From: Odontesthes bonariensis
Lineage: Eukaryota; Chordata; Actinopteri; Atheriniformes; Atherinopsidae
Direction of reading: 5' to 3'
DNA: 64,000 nucleotides
NCBI RefSeq assembly: GCF_027942865.1
Contig: NC_134506.1
Location: 16,080,436-16,144,435 of the forward strand
Made by a program: the position numbers and the translations under genes. The notes beneath the pieces were generated by a model, which saw only the letters and a list, made by a program, of their open reading frames with translations, made no database searches and was not told the origin of the DNA. Within the stretch, counting starts at the first letter, position 1. The number at the start of each line of letters is the position of its first letter. Below, piece after piece: positions 1 to 10,532 of this stretch.

Positions 1-784
1 AAAGTACTTGTTTAAGTTCAGAAGCGTGAAAAGTTATCCAGTTCAACTTGTAAACAGTCTTTTGCAGAATAATTTGGACAGTAAAGGTCTCATTAAACCG
101 AACAGAAGGAGAATCTTGGTTTACTTGTCAGGGTCAAAAGCAATAGTCATTTCCATAAAAAGGGAAACAGGAGGATGATGAAATATTGATAACAGTGGTG
201 TTTGTTGTGTATGTTTGTACATTTAATTCAGAATTCAGGATCTGTTGGATCTGCACACGTGGTACAGAAATGTTGTCAGTATTAAACTTGTATTTAGATC
301 TTGTTTTCCCATGTATACATGCCTTATATTGAAGACAAAGGTTTTTGTAGGTTCGAAACTAATTGAAAATATGTTTGGGATGAGTGGATTTTTTTTCTGC
401 TGACGCAAATTAAAGGATACATTTTGCACAGGTTCATTTGCATTTGAATACCCTTTTTAGTGTCTCAGTTATCTTCTTATGAAGCCTTAAAGGACAGCAG
501 AAGTTCTCAGCATGTTCACCGTTTGGTGTTGGTGCTTTGAGTTTAAACATCTATAAGTGCATAATACTCCAGTTTTATGTAAAACGATGGGCTCACCTTG
601 TGCACAGCAGTCCCACTTATGGGATTTTGACTGTCTTTAAAAAAAGACTTCTCAAGTAACAAAACCGCACTTGGGCCTGATAAGTTCAGTTTTTGCTGGT
701 CTCAATAAAACATGAAGATAGTAAAACTGATATGGTGATAAAGTGTGTCATTCTTATACTTTTATAGTAAATATGAATATCTAT
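1..784 (-). repeat. Dispersed repeat, copy A (left part)
   Basis: This stretch is the reverse complement, with moderate divergence, of sequence around 50.3-52.3 kb (copy B). Shared blocks include 1-470 against about 51225-51714 and about 690-784 against 50290-50420. Copy A is shorter in the middle: about 230 bases stand where copy B has about 800. An LTR element interrupts it at 784, and homology resumes after 5811 with the block ending cttaagtatt. No convincing ORF is present. The family is not recognised; it could be a transposon or a duplicated segment. Confidence 0.7.
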
Positions 785-927
785 TGTAATGACTTCACGG
801 AGGCTCTGAGACCGGCGGTTGCCGAACGGCTCTTTATTAAGATATACAAGCAGTACAATCGCAGAACACGGGTGACTCTGTCCTGCTGTCCAACTGTGTG
901 CTTTTAACCTTATTCTGGGTCGTTACA
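785..927 (-). repeat. 3' LTR, internally deleted
   Basis: This LTR matches the right one at both ends (785-885 and about 896-927) but lacks about 130 bases from its middle. It is 143 bases long against 274. It lies next to the polypurine tract, so it is the 3' LTR of the minus-strand element. Confidence 0.88.
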
Positions 928-996
928 CTGCCCCCCCAAAACAAAGTTCCTCGCCCACGAGGAATAAACAACAATGTGCATACATGGGAACTCCAT

Positions 997-2283
997 TTAG
1001 TTCAACGACCACATGCAGGAGACGACAAAAAAATGCAACAGTAACAAAACAATTCTCCAAATAAATGCCTTACACCGCTCACACATCGAAGCAAACACCC
1101 GGGACTCAAAATTTCTGCCCTGGTCGGAGTGTATGATCTCCGGCACACCAAAATGGCTGAACATGCCCCCTAGCAGCGCATCCACAACTGTTTCTGCCTC
1201 TTGGTCAGGCAGCAGGTATGCCTCTGGCCACCGAGTGAAGTAGTCGATAGCTGAGAGAACATAGCGGTTACCCTTGGAAGAGCGCAGCAAAGGGCCCACA
1301 ATGTCCACCGCTCTTTCCATCGGGCCACCCACTGAAAACTGCTGGAGGGGAGCGTGTGACCGGCCAGGGGGACCTTTGCGGGCCACGCAGGGGTCACACT
1401 GACGGCAGAAGTCCTCTACGTCCCTCCTACATCGCCCCCAGTAGAAGCACTGTCGGAGGCGGCAGAGGGTTTTTGCAACCCCAAAATGCCCAGACCCCGC
1501 CGCTCCGTGCATGGCCCTAAGCACGTCTACATGCAGGCTTCTGGGGACCACAACTTGCCACCTATCCTCACCCGTTGCAGGCTCCTTCCAGGCCCACTGC
1601 AGGACGCCCTGCTCCAGCCGCAGAGCATCAAATTTGGACCACAGTCCCTCGGTTGTGGCAGAGAATGCTGCCACTTCTTCCCATGTCGGCCGCTGCTGTG
1701 CCACAACCCACTGCAGAACAGGCTGCAGGTCTACATCCTGCTCCTGTTGCTGCTTCCACTCTGCCATGTCTACAGTCTGTAGCACCCGACACATCAGCTC
1801 TCCCCGGGATTGCTCCGAGGCCCCGGTTTCCTCCTCCAGGAGCTCCCTCTCTCTCGCCTCTGTCTTCTCACAAAACCGGCACCCGTCTGCTGCACATGGC
1901 CGGCGTGAGAGGGCATCCGCGTTAGAGTGACGCACCCCAGCCCTATGCTCCACCTTGAAGTTAAAGGCCTGGAGCTCCTCTAGCCACCTGGCCACCTGCC
2001 CTTCCGGCTCTTTAAACGTCATGAGCCACTGCAGGGCGGAGTGGTCAGTCCTCACTGTGAACGCCAACCCACACAGGTAGTACTTGAAGTGCCTGATTGA
2101 CAATACCACTGCCAACAACTCCCTGCGGGTGACACAATAACGCTTCTCATGTTTGTTGAATGCCCGGCTGAAATAAGCAACAACACGCTCACCTTCTGGC
2201 CCCACCTGTGACAACACTCCCCCAACACCCACACTGCTTGCATCTGTGTCTAAGAGAAAAGGCAAAGCAGGATCAGCTGCCAT
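997..2283 (-). pseudogene. LTR element pol: RNase H and integrase part
   Basis: This open frame of about 428 codons encodes the C-terminal part of a Ty3/Gypsy polyprotein. It opens with RNase H (LLDTDASSVGVGGVLSQ, then the YCVTRRELLAVV and RTDHSALQWL motifs). Next come the integrase HHCC zinc domain (GHFG, then CRQCDPC) and the catalytic core, with first Asp in the AVDIVGP motif and second Asp in HSDQGRNFES. The core breaks off just after this, about residue 400, and ends in unrelated residues. The third catalytic acid and the C-terminal domain are absent. Immediately upstream, the reverse transcriptase is also truncated, so this is a relic of a larger polyprotein. Confidence 0.85.
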
Positions 2284-3596
2284 AAGCCCCGCCCAGTGCA
2301 GAACGCCGTTTTAGGTCTGGACTCAGGGGCGAGGGGCACCTGGTAATACCCGCTACGGAGGTCCAAGGATGAGAACCAGGAGGACCCTGAGACCAGATCC
2401 AGTGACTCGTCAATGCGAGGCAGGGGATAGAAGTCCTTCTTTGTTACGCCATTCACTGGCCTGTAGTTAGAGCAGAGCCGCCAGCCAGTCACCTTCTTAG
2501 GAACCATGACCACGGCTGCTGCCCATGGACTATCTGAAGGCTCAATGAGGTCTGCCTGCAGCATCACGTCCACAGCATCGTCACATGCCTGCTGACGTGC
2601 CAGTGGAAGACGAAGTGGGCGGCACTTGATAGGCTGTGCCTCGCCCGTGTCGATCTCGTGCTGCACTAGATGAGTCCTCCCCACCTCCCCATCACTCATG
2701 GCAAAACAGTCTCGAAACTCCAGCAGCAACTGCCATAACTGTTCCTGCTGCTGTGGATCAAGGCAACTACAGTTTTTCTTCCATATCTCTCTCACTGCAG
2801 CCACCATTCCCTCTTTTCCTACCTGAGCCCCTGAGGGCGGGGTCGGTGTGGAAAGATCCCTGTCTGGGGTAACGTGACCACTGTCACTCTGAAAAGGGGA
2901 CACAACAGAGGAAAGCACGGGGAGAGAGTTGACAACAACAGTCTCTGCTGCCATAGTTGCTAGCCTGTCTGGGTGCCCATCCTGACTAAGCTTGGGGGAC
3001 AAAGTGACAACTGGCCCCTCATAAAAACTCACAGTCCCCCTTAACAAGTCTAACTGACAGCCTGTAGCCCGTAGAAAATCTAAACCTAGAATACACGGGT
3101 CCTGTACTGCAGCTATCCATGCTGTGTGACGTAACGTTTTCCCCCCCACAGTCATAGACAATACGGCCCTGCCAGTCATAGGAGCCAGCTCACCTGTGAC
3201 CGTGCGCAGACGTACCAAAGTGGGCTCGAGCCAGGTCCCCTCTGGAACCACATCAGGTCTCACCACAGTCACTGTCGACCCCGTATCCACTAGTGCTGCA
3301 CAGGGCACCCCTTCAACTGTAACAGGAACATAAAAGAAGTCTCCAGCACTGGCACGTCCCACCGCGACGACCATCCCCCCATCTGAGTTGTCGTCTGCTT
3401 CTGGGGAAAGCGGTGCCATGCTTCCCCGGCTGTGATGAAGGGCACCTCCAGGGGGTAGCGAGAGGGGTAGCTGCATTGGTACAGATGGGGCTGAAATCTG
3501 GGTCCGCATATCCCCGGCTATGCGGGCCCCGAGCCGTTTCCCGGCAACCTGCCTGAGCTGGGGCACTCTCTGACCAAATGTCCCGGCTGGCCACAC
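2250..3596 (-). pseudogene. LTR element protease and truncated reverse transcriptase
   Basis: The frame contains a retropepsin active site (ALVDTGSTVTVV, about residues 85-96) followed by the fingers and start of the palm of reverse transcriptase (SPWAAAVVMVPKK, LCSNYRPVN, SSLDLRSGYYQVPL). It then stops in a few unrelated residues near 2290. The YxDD catalytic motif, thumb and connection are missing. The RNase H frame starts about 20 bases further on, so an internal deletion has joined mid-palm to RNase H. A CCHC zinc knuckle (CWGCGQPGHLVREC) can be read at about 3565-3610 in a different frame from the protease, which indicates a frameshift. Confidence 0.85.
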
Positions 3597-4417
3597 CCCC
3601 AGCAGACCCTGGGTCCCGGGCGAAGTCTGCTGTCGTCTGTAATGACACAGCTTTCAAAAGTTCAGTCACTTCACTCACCCAGGCCGGCTTCTCCTCCAAC
3701 AGGTGGCTCCCTACTGCAGCCCTCACAGCAGGTGGGCTTTTATCTTGACAGGTCCCACCATCGCCAGCCACGCCCCACACATTCTCTATCTCCACCGCCA
3801 TCTCCAAGGCCGACTGAAGGGTCTGCGGGTGTAGCAGTTGCACCTGAACACGCAGCTCTGCGGGTGCGAGGGCTCTGATGAACTGATCACGTGCAAGCTC
3901 GCTTTGTACACTCGGGGGCATGTGAGCATACGCCCGCCGTGTCAGGCTCTCCACGTCGTTGGCTAAAACCCGTAGTGGCTCCCCAGGTTTTCTGACGCGG
4001 TTACTCGAGCTCTGGTTGTAAACACTGTCCAAAACGTCTCTGTAGAGCCCCCACCAAAGACCCATAATCACGTCTGTCATTAGGGCTCAGCAGCAGAAGA
4101 CAGGACAACGCATCATCAGTGAGGCTCAGAGCCAGCTGCAGGGCTTTCTTTTCTACAGACCACCCCTCAGCCTGAGCCAACAGCTCGAACTGGGCCAGGA
4201 AAGCTTCCCAGTCTGCCCTACCAGCGTACCTGGGTGTCTTCACCGACGAGACAACCAACGGAGTCTGAGCGCAGTCGCGTCTGCTTACATCAGTTACCTG
4301 CAGACCGCCTCTGGCGCGGGAAGAAGTGGCGCGAACCGCCGTTGTGGGGGTCAGCCCGGCAGCGTTAGCCATTTCCACCGTGGCCTCCCTTACGCTAGTC
4401 GTCCATTGTTCCGTCAC
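3313..4417 (-). pseudogene. LTR element gag remnant
   Basis: Two overlapping frames make up a Ty3/Gypsy-type capsid region. The first runs 4417-4001 and includes YAGRADWEAFLAQFELLA and an ALQRRFG stretch. The second runs 4080-3313 and includes PLRVLANDVESLTRRAYAHM and ARDQFIRAL. The capsid homology jumps from one frame to the other near 4010, so a frameshift has broken gag. The retroviral zinc knuckle follows near 3600 in yet another frame. A start ATG is present at 4417. Confidence 0.75.
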
Positions 4418-4439
4418 GTCAACTTAACTCGCCGGATTG

Positions 4440-5520
4440 GATACCTAGTGTCGCCGTGTTGCTACTACAGTGGGCGTGTATACGAAGTTGTAGATAGAAC
4501 ATACGGTAGAATGGCTCCGTGGGAAAGTAAATAACTTGTGATTTTAACCAACCGAAGTTTCGGAGTTTTGTAGGGAAATTAATGTGTATAAATCGTCAGC
4601 AATGGAACATTATTTCATATTGCACCATGGATGTGGATCTGCGAGCGAGGAGAGCTGCTATTGTGCTGCTGCTGCGACACAGGAGATCTCCTTCTCGCTG
4701 CATCACCTGTCCCTGCACCTTTTCTCTGATTTGAAAATGAAACATGAACAAGACATCTTGTGAAAACATGGCCATGGGTGTGATTTGGTTCTTTTGTTGA
4801 AATGAATGCCTATCACAATTATTGATAACGTTTAATCCACTACTCCACCTCTGCCCATGAAAGAATTTGATGCACTGGATTGAACCTATTCCTTGATGGT
4901 CATTACTTTACTGCAAAAGTGGAGATGCTCACACAATTGCCTGATGTTTTAGGTGTGTTTATTCGCCTACAATCGTTTTAGCACAGCCATTCTGGCCACT
5001 GCTGCTGTTCATTTTGCCCGCAATAGCAATGACATGAGCAATACCCGAAACGTTCAGGGGTGAATAAACAAAGGGAAAAAAACTACATGATCTACTGTCA
5101 TTGGGTAACGCACTACGTCTGCCGTGGCAAATTTGCATAAACTTCGAGCGAGCCCAACTTTTTGACTTGCCGCAGGTCCCCCACTCGCCGTGCCGGAATC
5201 CCAGCATGCTTTGCAAGCACGGCGACAACGATCGGCCGGATTTCATTGAAAATGAACTGAATGCGTTGGATACGGCTTGCGTTGACAGAACAATGGACGA
5301 CTAGCGTTACACGGTCTCTCGCCTCCTGTGCAGCCCTCGTTAAGTCACTGACCGCATCCGCCGACCATCTGTAGGCGCCGTCTTTCTCCTCGTCTCCGCT
5401 CACCTCGTCTTTCACCCATACTTTCCGCTTCACATCCATGCTTCGCCACTAGCTCCGGCTAACAGGCTAATCCGAGAGCAATGTACAACCAGTCCGACAG
5501 AACGTCGTCTACTGTCCGAA
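4440..5520. other. Unusual long leader inside the LTR element
   Basis: About 1.1 kb lies between the primer-binding site and gag with no retroviral coding similarity. On the minus strand, 5439-5113 is an open frame of 108 codons (starting MDVKRKVWVKDEV) of unknown function. On the + strand, 4627-4734 is a short basic frame (MDVDLRARRAAIVLLLRH) that faintly recalls N-termini of PIF/Harbinger transposases. This may be a captured or nested DNA-transposon fragment. I could not define its ends. Confidence 0.4.
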
Positions 5521-5537
5521 ATCACTTCTGACACCAG

Positions 5538-5811
5538 TGTAATGACTTCACGGAGGCTCTGAGAACGGCGGTTGCCGAACGGCTCTTTATTAAAATATAC
5601 AAGCAGTACAATCGCAGAACACGGGTGACTCTGTCCTGCGCCGCAACCAACCCCAGGAGAACACCAAACCTGCACACAGACTGGCTCACGCCCACTCCTC
5701 TCCCCCAATCACCAGCCCACACCTGAGTGACATGACCTGCGGTCCAGTGATTGACAGGGAGAGGAGGAACAAGCCAGCTGTGTGCTTTTAACCTTATTCT
5801 GGGTCGTTACA
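5538..5811 (-). repeat. 5' LTR, full length
   Basis: This is the 274-base LTR, TGTAATGAC to GTCGTTACA on the + strand. The AATAAA complement (tttatta) near 5586 probably supplies the polyadenylation signal. The primer-binding site lies one base inside its left edge, so it is the 5' LTR of a minus-strand element. Confidence 0.88.
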
Positions 5812-5844
5812 GTATTTTCCTTAAGTATTATTGTGTCACAAAAA

Positions 5845-7285
5845 AAGGAATGTTCATGTTCTCATCCTACCTGACAGATCGCTCCTACCAGGCCACACTG
5901 AGAAGGTCTGTGTCGAAGCCACATAGGCTCACCACTGGGGTTCCCCAAGGTTCGGTCTTGGGTCCTCTTCTTTTCTCCCTCTACACATCATCTCTTGGTT
6001 CTGTCATCCACTCCCATAACTTTTCCTACCATTGCTATGCAGACGACACCCAGCTGATTCTGTCTTTTCCCCCTTCTGACACCCAAGTGGAAGCACACAT
6101 TGCTGCGTGCCTGGCAGACATCTCGGGGTGGATGTCGATGCACCACCTTAAGCTCAACCTGGACAAGACTGAGCTGGTGTTTCTCCCGGGGAAGGGCTGC
6201 CCATTCCCAGATCTGGCCATCACCATGGATGACTCCGTGGTGACATCAACCCGGACCGCGAGAAATCTGGGTGTGACCCTGGCCAACTGTCGTTCTCGCC
6301 AAACATCGCATCAGTGACCCGTTCCTGCCGATTCTTCCTCTACAACATCCGGAGGATTCACCCCTTCCTCACCGACAAGGCAGCACAGGTGCTCATCCAG
6401 GCTCTTGTCATCTCCCGCCTGGACTACTGCATCTCCCTCCTTGCTGGCGCCCCGGCCTCTGCCATCAGACCTCTGGAGCTGGTTCAGAAAGCTGCTGCTC
6501 ATCTGGTGTTCAACCTCCCCAAGTTCTCCCACACCACTCCCCTTCTCCGCTCTCTACACTGGCTCCCTGTAGCTGCTCACATCCAGTTTAAGACTCTGGT
6601 GCTGGCCTACAGGGCAGTGGAAGGAACAGCTCCTTCATACCTCCAGGCTATGGTCAAGCCCTACACCCCCGCCCGACCACTTCGCTCTGCGGCCACCAGG
6701 CGCCTTGCTGCCCCGTCACTCAGGGGTCCCTGTGCACGATCGACACGGTCACGGCTTTTCTCTGTTCTGGCACCCCGATGGTGGAACGATCTCCCGACTG
6801 ATATCAGGACAGCTGAGTCGCTGCCCATCTTTCGCCGCAGGCTGAAAACCCATCTCTTCAGGAAATGCTACCCAGATCCGCCCTCTTAGGACATCACCTG
6901 CTCCGTCCTAGTTCCTTACGCACTTATTGTTTCCTCCACCACTGGCACCCTCTATATTTTCATTACCCCCTACCCGAACCAGGGTTTGAATCCCATTCCT
7001 GCTTTTCTTACCTCTTTTATTTCTTCCCCTACCCAAACCAGGGTTTGCATCCCCACCCCGCTGTGACTGGTGTGCAGTTGGTGAGAGGCTGAGGTACCTG
7101 ACTTATCGCACTTACTCTAGCACTAGTTTTGCTCTTAGCTGTTTGGTTTTGGAAGGAAATGCACTTATGATTTCTTGTGACCTGAAGTTCTTTTGCCTAC
7201 CGATGTTGAACGCACTTATTGTAAGTCGCTTTGGTTAAAAGCGTCTGCAAAATGACCGTAATGTAATGTAATGTAATGAATGTCA
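5845..7285 (+). mobile_element. 5'-truncated L2-type LINE
   Basis: The reverse transcriptase palm is visible (GVPQGSVLGPLLFSLY, then YADDTQLILSF) in 5845-6317. A frameshift near 6310 leads into the 3' part of ORF2 (LDYCISLLAG, LHWLPVAAHIQFK, PRWWNDLPTDIR, ending FRKCYP at about 6880). The 3' end carries the tail common in fish L2 elements: a segment reading GTAAGTCGCTTTGGTTAAAA, then AATGT repeats at about 7255-7280. Everything upstream of the palm is missing. No uninterrupted coding frame remains. Confidence 0.85.
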
Positions 7286-7287
7286 TG

Positions 7288-7592
7288 ACTTTGAGCACTG
7301 ACAGTTGTACAAATATTTTCTTTGTGGAAACAGTTCTGGGTATACAGACATTTATGCGATTAAACAATCACCTCTTGTTTTTAATCGACCTAAGCAAAAA
7401 ACACTCAGGGCTATTTGATTGCCTTTTTAAAGGTATCCGTTGATTGCAGCTATAAAACAGTTTCCAACATTATCTGACATAATTCATTACAGCTGTGTTG
7501 GATTTTTGTATCCACGTCACAATTATGCAGAGAAATCAGGTGCATGCACGTACCTGGGCTTGTATTTATTCTATGACCATACTGTCATTATA
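7288..7592. other. Gap between LINE and Tc1 element
   Basis: I see no gene, RNA or defined repeat here. The sequence is AT-rich and ends in the TA target of the Tc1 element. Confidence 0.5.
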
Positions 7593-9219
7593 CAGTGCAT
7601 TCGGAAAGTATTCAGACCCCCTTCAATTTTACACCATTTGTAATGATGCACTGTTATGTTAAAATCATTTAAATTATTTTTTTCCCCATCAATCTACACT
7701 CTGCACCCTATAATGACAGCACAAGCTCAGAATTTTTTTAAAAAATTGCAAATTAATTACCAAAGAAAAACTGAAAAATCATGTGAACATAAGTATTCCG
7801 ACCCTTTGCTGTGACACTCACGTATTTAACTCAGGTGCTGTCCATTTCTTTTGATCACCTTTGAGATGGTTCTACACCTTCATTAGAGTCCACCTGTGCT
7901 GACTTAAATTGATTGGGCATGATTTGGAAAGGCACACACCTGTCTATATAAGGCCTTACAGCTCACAGTGCATATTAGAGGTCAAAGGAACTGCCAGAAA
8001 AGCTCCGAGACTAAATTGTGGCAAGGCACAGATCTGGCCAGGGCTACAAAAGAATTTAGGCTGCACTTAATGTTCCTAAGAGCACTGTGGCCTCAATAAT
8101 TCTCAAATGGAAGAAGTTTCAGACAACCAGGACTCTTCCTAGAGCTGGCCGTCCGGCCAACCGGCCAAACTGAGCAGTCGGGGGAGAAGAGTCTTGGTGC
8201 GAGAGGTAACCAAGAACCCAAAGACGACTCTGGCTGAGCTCCAGAGATCCTGTGTGGATATGGGAGAAAGTTGCAGAAAGACAACCATCACTGCAGCCCT
8301 CCATCAATCTTGGCTATATGGCAGAGTGGCCAGACAGAAGCCTCTCCTCTGTGCAAGACACATGAAAGCCCGGATAGAGTTTGCAAAAAAACACCAAAAG
8401 GACTCCCAGACTGTGAGAAAGAAGATTCTCTGGTCTGATGAGACCAAGATTCAACTATTTTGGTCTTAATTCTAAGCGGTATGTGTGGAGGAAACTAGGC
8501 ACTGCTCATCACCTACCCAATACCATCCCAACAGTGAAGCATGGTGGTGGCAGCATCATGCTATGGGGGTGTTTTTCAGCTGCAGGGACGGGGCGACTGG
8601 TTGTGATTCAAGGAAAGATGAACGCTGCAAATACTAAGATATCCTGGATGAAAACCTTGTCCAGAGTGCTCAAGACCTCAGACTGGGCCGAAGGTTCACC
8701 TTCCAACATGACAATGACCCGAAGCACACAGCCAAATTAACACAGGCGTGGCTTAGGAACAATTCAGTGAATGTCCTTAAATGGCCCAGCCAGAGCCCTG
8801 ACTTAAAACCAATTGAACATCTCTGGAGGGACCTAAAAATGGCTGTCCACCAACGTTCCCCATCCAACCTGACAGAGCTGGATAGGATCTGCAAGGAAGA
8901 GTGGCAGAAAATCCCCACATCCAGGTGTGAAAAACTTGTGACATCATTCCCGAGAAGACTCATGGCTGTACTGTCTCAAAAAGGTGCCTCTACTAAGTAC
9001 TGAGCAAAGGGTCTGAATACTTAAGTTCTTGTGATATTTCAGTTTTTCTTTTTGAATAAATTTGCAAAAATTTCTATAATTCTGTGTTTGTGCTGTCATT
9101 ATAGGGTGCTGAGTGTAGATTGACAGGGAAAAAATTAATTTGAATGATTTTAACATAAGGCTGCAACATAACAAATAGTGAGAAATTGAAGGGGGTCTGA
9201 ATACTTTCCGAATGCACTG
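7593..9219 (+). mobile_element. Complete-length Tc1-like transposon, inactivated
   Basis: The 1627-base element is flanked by TA on both sides (7591-7592, 9220-9221). Terminal inverted repeats begin CAGTGCATTCGGAAAGTATT. Each end also has an inner direct-repeat copy (about 7790-7808 and 9003-9022), giving the IR/DR layout. The transposase is on the + strand in pieces: a helix-turn-helix region (about 8194-8400), the catalytic WSDETK (about 8430), a second Asp motif in the frame around 8700 (HDNDPKH) and a Glu motif PIEHLW near 8812. Frame changes near 8460 and 8700 show it is dead. Confidence 0.93.
8194..9003 (+). pseudogene. Tc1-like DD34E transposase pseudogene
   Basis: Three open segments in two frames together cover most of a Tc1 transposase: 8194-8469, 8438-8740 and 8767-9003. 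The first holds the second helix-turn-helix region and WSDETK. The second holds [20 protein letters not shown]. The third holds VLKWPSQSPDLKPIEHLW and the C-terminus. The HDNDPKH motif is found in the frame of the third segment, just before it opens. At least two indels separate the segments, and the N-terminal paired-like domain upstream of 8194 also contains stops. Confidence 0.88.
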
Positions 9220-9356
9220 TACATATGGGTGGTCTATATCAAACTGCGATGACAGAAAGATATTTTCTTACAGAGCCCACCATATTTGATCAGTTTAACA
9301 GCGCCTTTGAGATCTGAGTAATTTTTGTAAGTTTAAAAACAGCTTTTCCAACAGAA

Positions 9357-9911
9357 GTCTATGGAAGTTTTTCTGTGCCATCAGAGTTTGAATACGAATT
9401 TCTAATATTGAATTTTTACAGCATCAAAATAAGACTTTGAATTTGAAAAACCAACAGTGGAAAAAAAAAATTCAGTGGAAAAAGAACCAGACTCAACATC
9501 CAGGTAAACAGGGAAAAGCAATCGATCCCTGTCTCAATTCATCAGATCAGCTCAATAGATAATATCTATTACTCAATTTTATTAACACAAATGGCAAATA
9601 AAGTAAACTCACTCACCAAAGCACCATCTCCCGCGTTGGTGGACATGGCTGATCTGTCCAATGTAGTAGCGTAACTTGATTGGCTGCCGTTGGATGAATT
9701 GAGACAGGGATCGATTGCTTCTCTCTGTTTACCCGGATGTTAAGTCTGGTTCTTTTTCCACAGATTTTTTTGAAGTTGAATTTTTTTCCACTGAATTTTT
9801 TTTTTTCCACTGTTGGTTTTTCAAATTCAAAGTCTGATTTTGATGCTGTAAAATTCGATATTAGAAATTCGTATTCAAACTCTGATGGCACAGAAAAACT
9901 TCCATAGAAGT
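9357..9911. repeat. Fold-back (long inverted repeat) element
   Basis: The left arm (about 9357-9545, starting tctatggaagtttttctgtg) is repeated as its reverse complement in the right arm (about 9690-9911). A spacer of about 145 bases lies between. The arms are imperfect, with several indels. No transposase is encoded. Target duplications are not clear, so the superfamily is unassigned. Confidence 0.8.
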
Positions 9912-10100
9912 CCCATCCATTAAACTATTCTTAGAACGCAAGTTCTGCTTTCTGCCTAGCTGTGAATTGGTATGACTCATCAAAAGCTGCGGGGTTCAAA
10001 TCAGTTTAGATTCACCATTAAATCAAATCAAATGAGATTCATAGGCGATCTTTGGTGCTGCATCGTTGTGTGATTACTTCAGCCCGGGGCGCACGCACGC

Positions 10101-10215
10101 ACAATCAATTCATTTTTTTTATTTATATAGCGTCAAATACAACAAATGTAAACTCAAGGCACTTGAATACTAAAGTGCAATTCAAGCCAATTGGAATTCA
10201 ATTAATTGTAATCAT
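10101..10215 (-). repeat. LINE 3'-end fragment
   Basis: The phrase tttatttatatagcgtcaaa followed by a ctcaaggcactt block resembles the reverse complement of 3' ends of common teleost Rex1-like or L2-like LINEs. No coding sequence is attached. Confidence 0.4.
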
Positions 10216-10379
10216 AATTATTAGCACATCTCCGATGCAACTCCATGTAACAAATGCTTGAGCGTTCGCGGAACGATCTCCGTACGTTCCCTTGTTAACT
10301 GAGGATTCAGTGAAAAGCACAAATATGAGTGATTTGGTGTCTTCTTGTCGTTTCTAATTTCGGGGCTAATTTAGACGGA

Positions 10380-10532
10380 ACATGGATGAACCATGTGCAC
10401 AAACAACTACCTGAACCTTTTAAACCACTCCCCCCGGGTCAATGCAAATCACTTAACCTTCTGCGTCAACACCAGCCAGCACGGACGCCATCGTTACTGT
10501 TGTGCAAAAACAAGGAAGACTGAGAGAAGAGG
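10380..10532 (+). promoter_or_regulatory. Possible MARCHF7 promoter and non-coding first exon
   Basis: An octamer ATGCAAAT lies at 10442-10449. A good splice donor (AAGAG then gtgagcgc) follows at 10531-10532, and the next 350 bases are relatively CpG-rich. Mammalian MARCHF7 has a non-coding first exon, so this is a plausible one. There is no direct evidence for the start site; the exon could begin elsewhere between 10.3 and 10.9 kb. Confidence 0.35.

Larger units (their letters stand above)
785..5811 (-). mobile_element. Defective Ty3/Gypsy-type LTR retrotransposon
   Basis: The element is bounded by two related LTRs that start TGTAATGAC and end GTCGTTACA on the + strand. On the minus strand, a primer-binding site just inside the right LTR (5521-5536, TGGTGTCAGAAGTGAT) resembles the complement of a tRNA-Leu 3' end. 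A G-rich polypurine tract (928-941) abuts the left LTR. Gag, protease, reverse transcriptase, RNase H and integrase pieces follow in the Ty3/Gypsy order. Flanks show a probable 4-bp target duplication with one mismatch (ctat at 781-784, gtat at 5812-5815). The coding region has frameshifts and internal deletions, so the copy cannot be autonomous. Confidence 0.9.
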
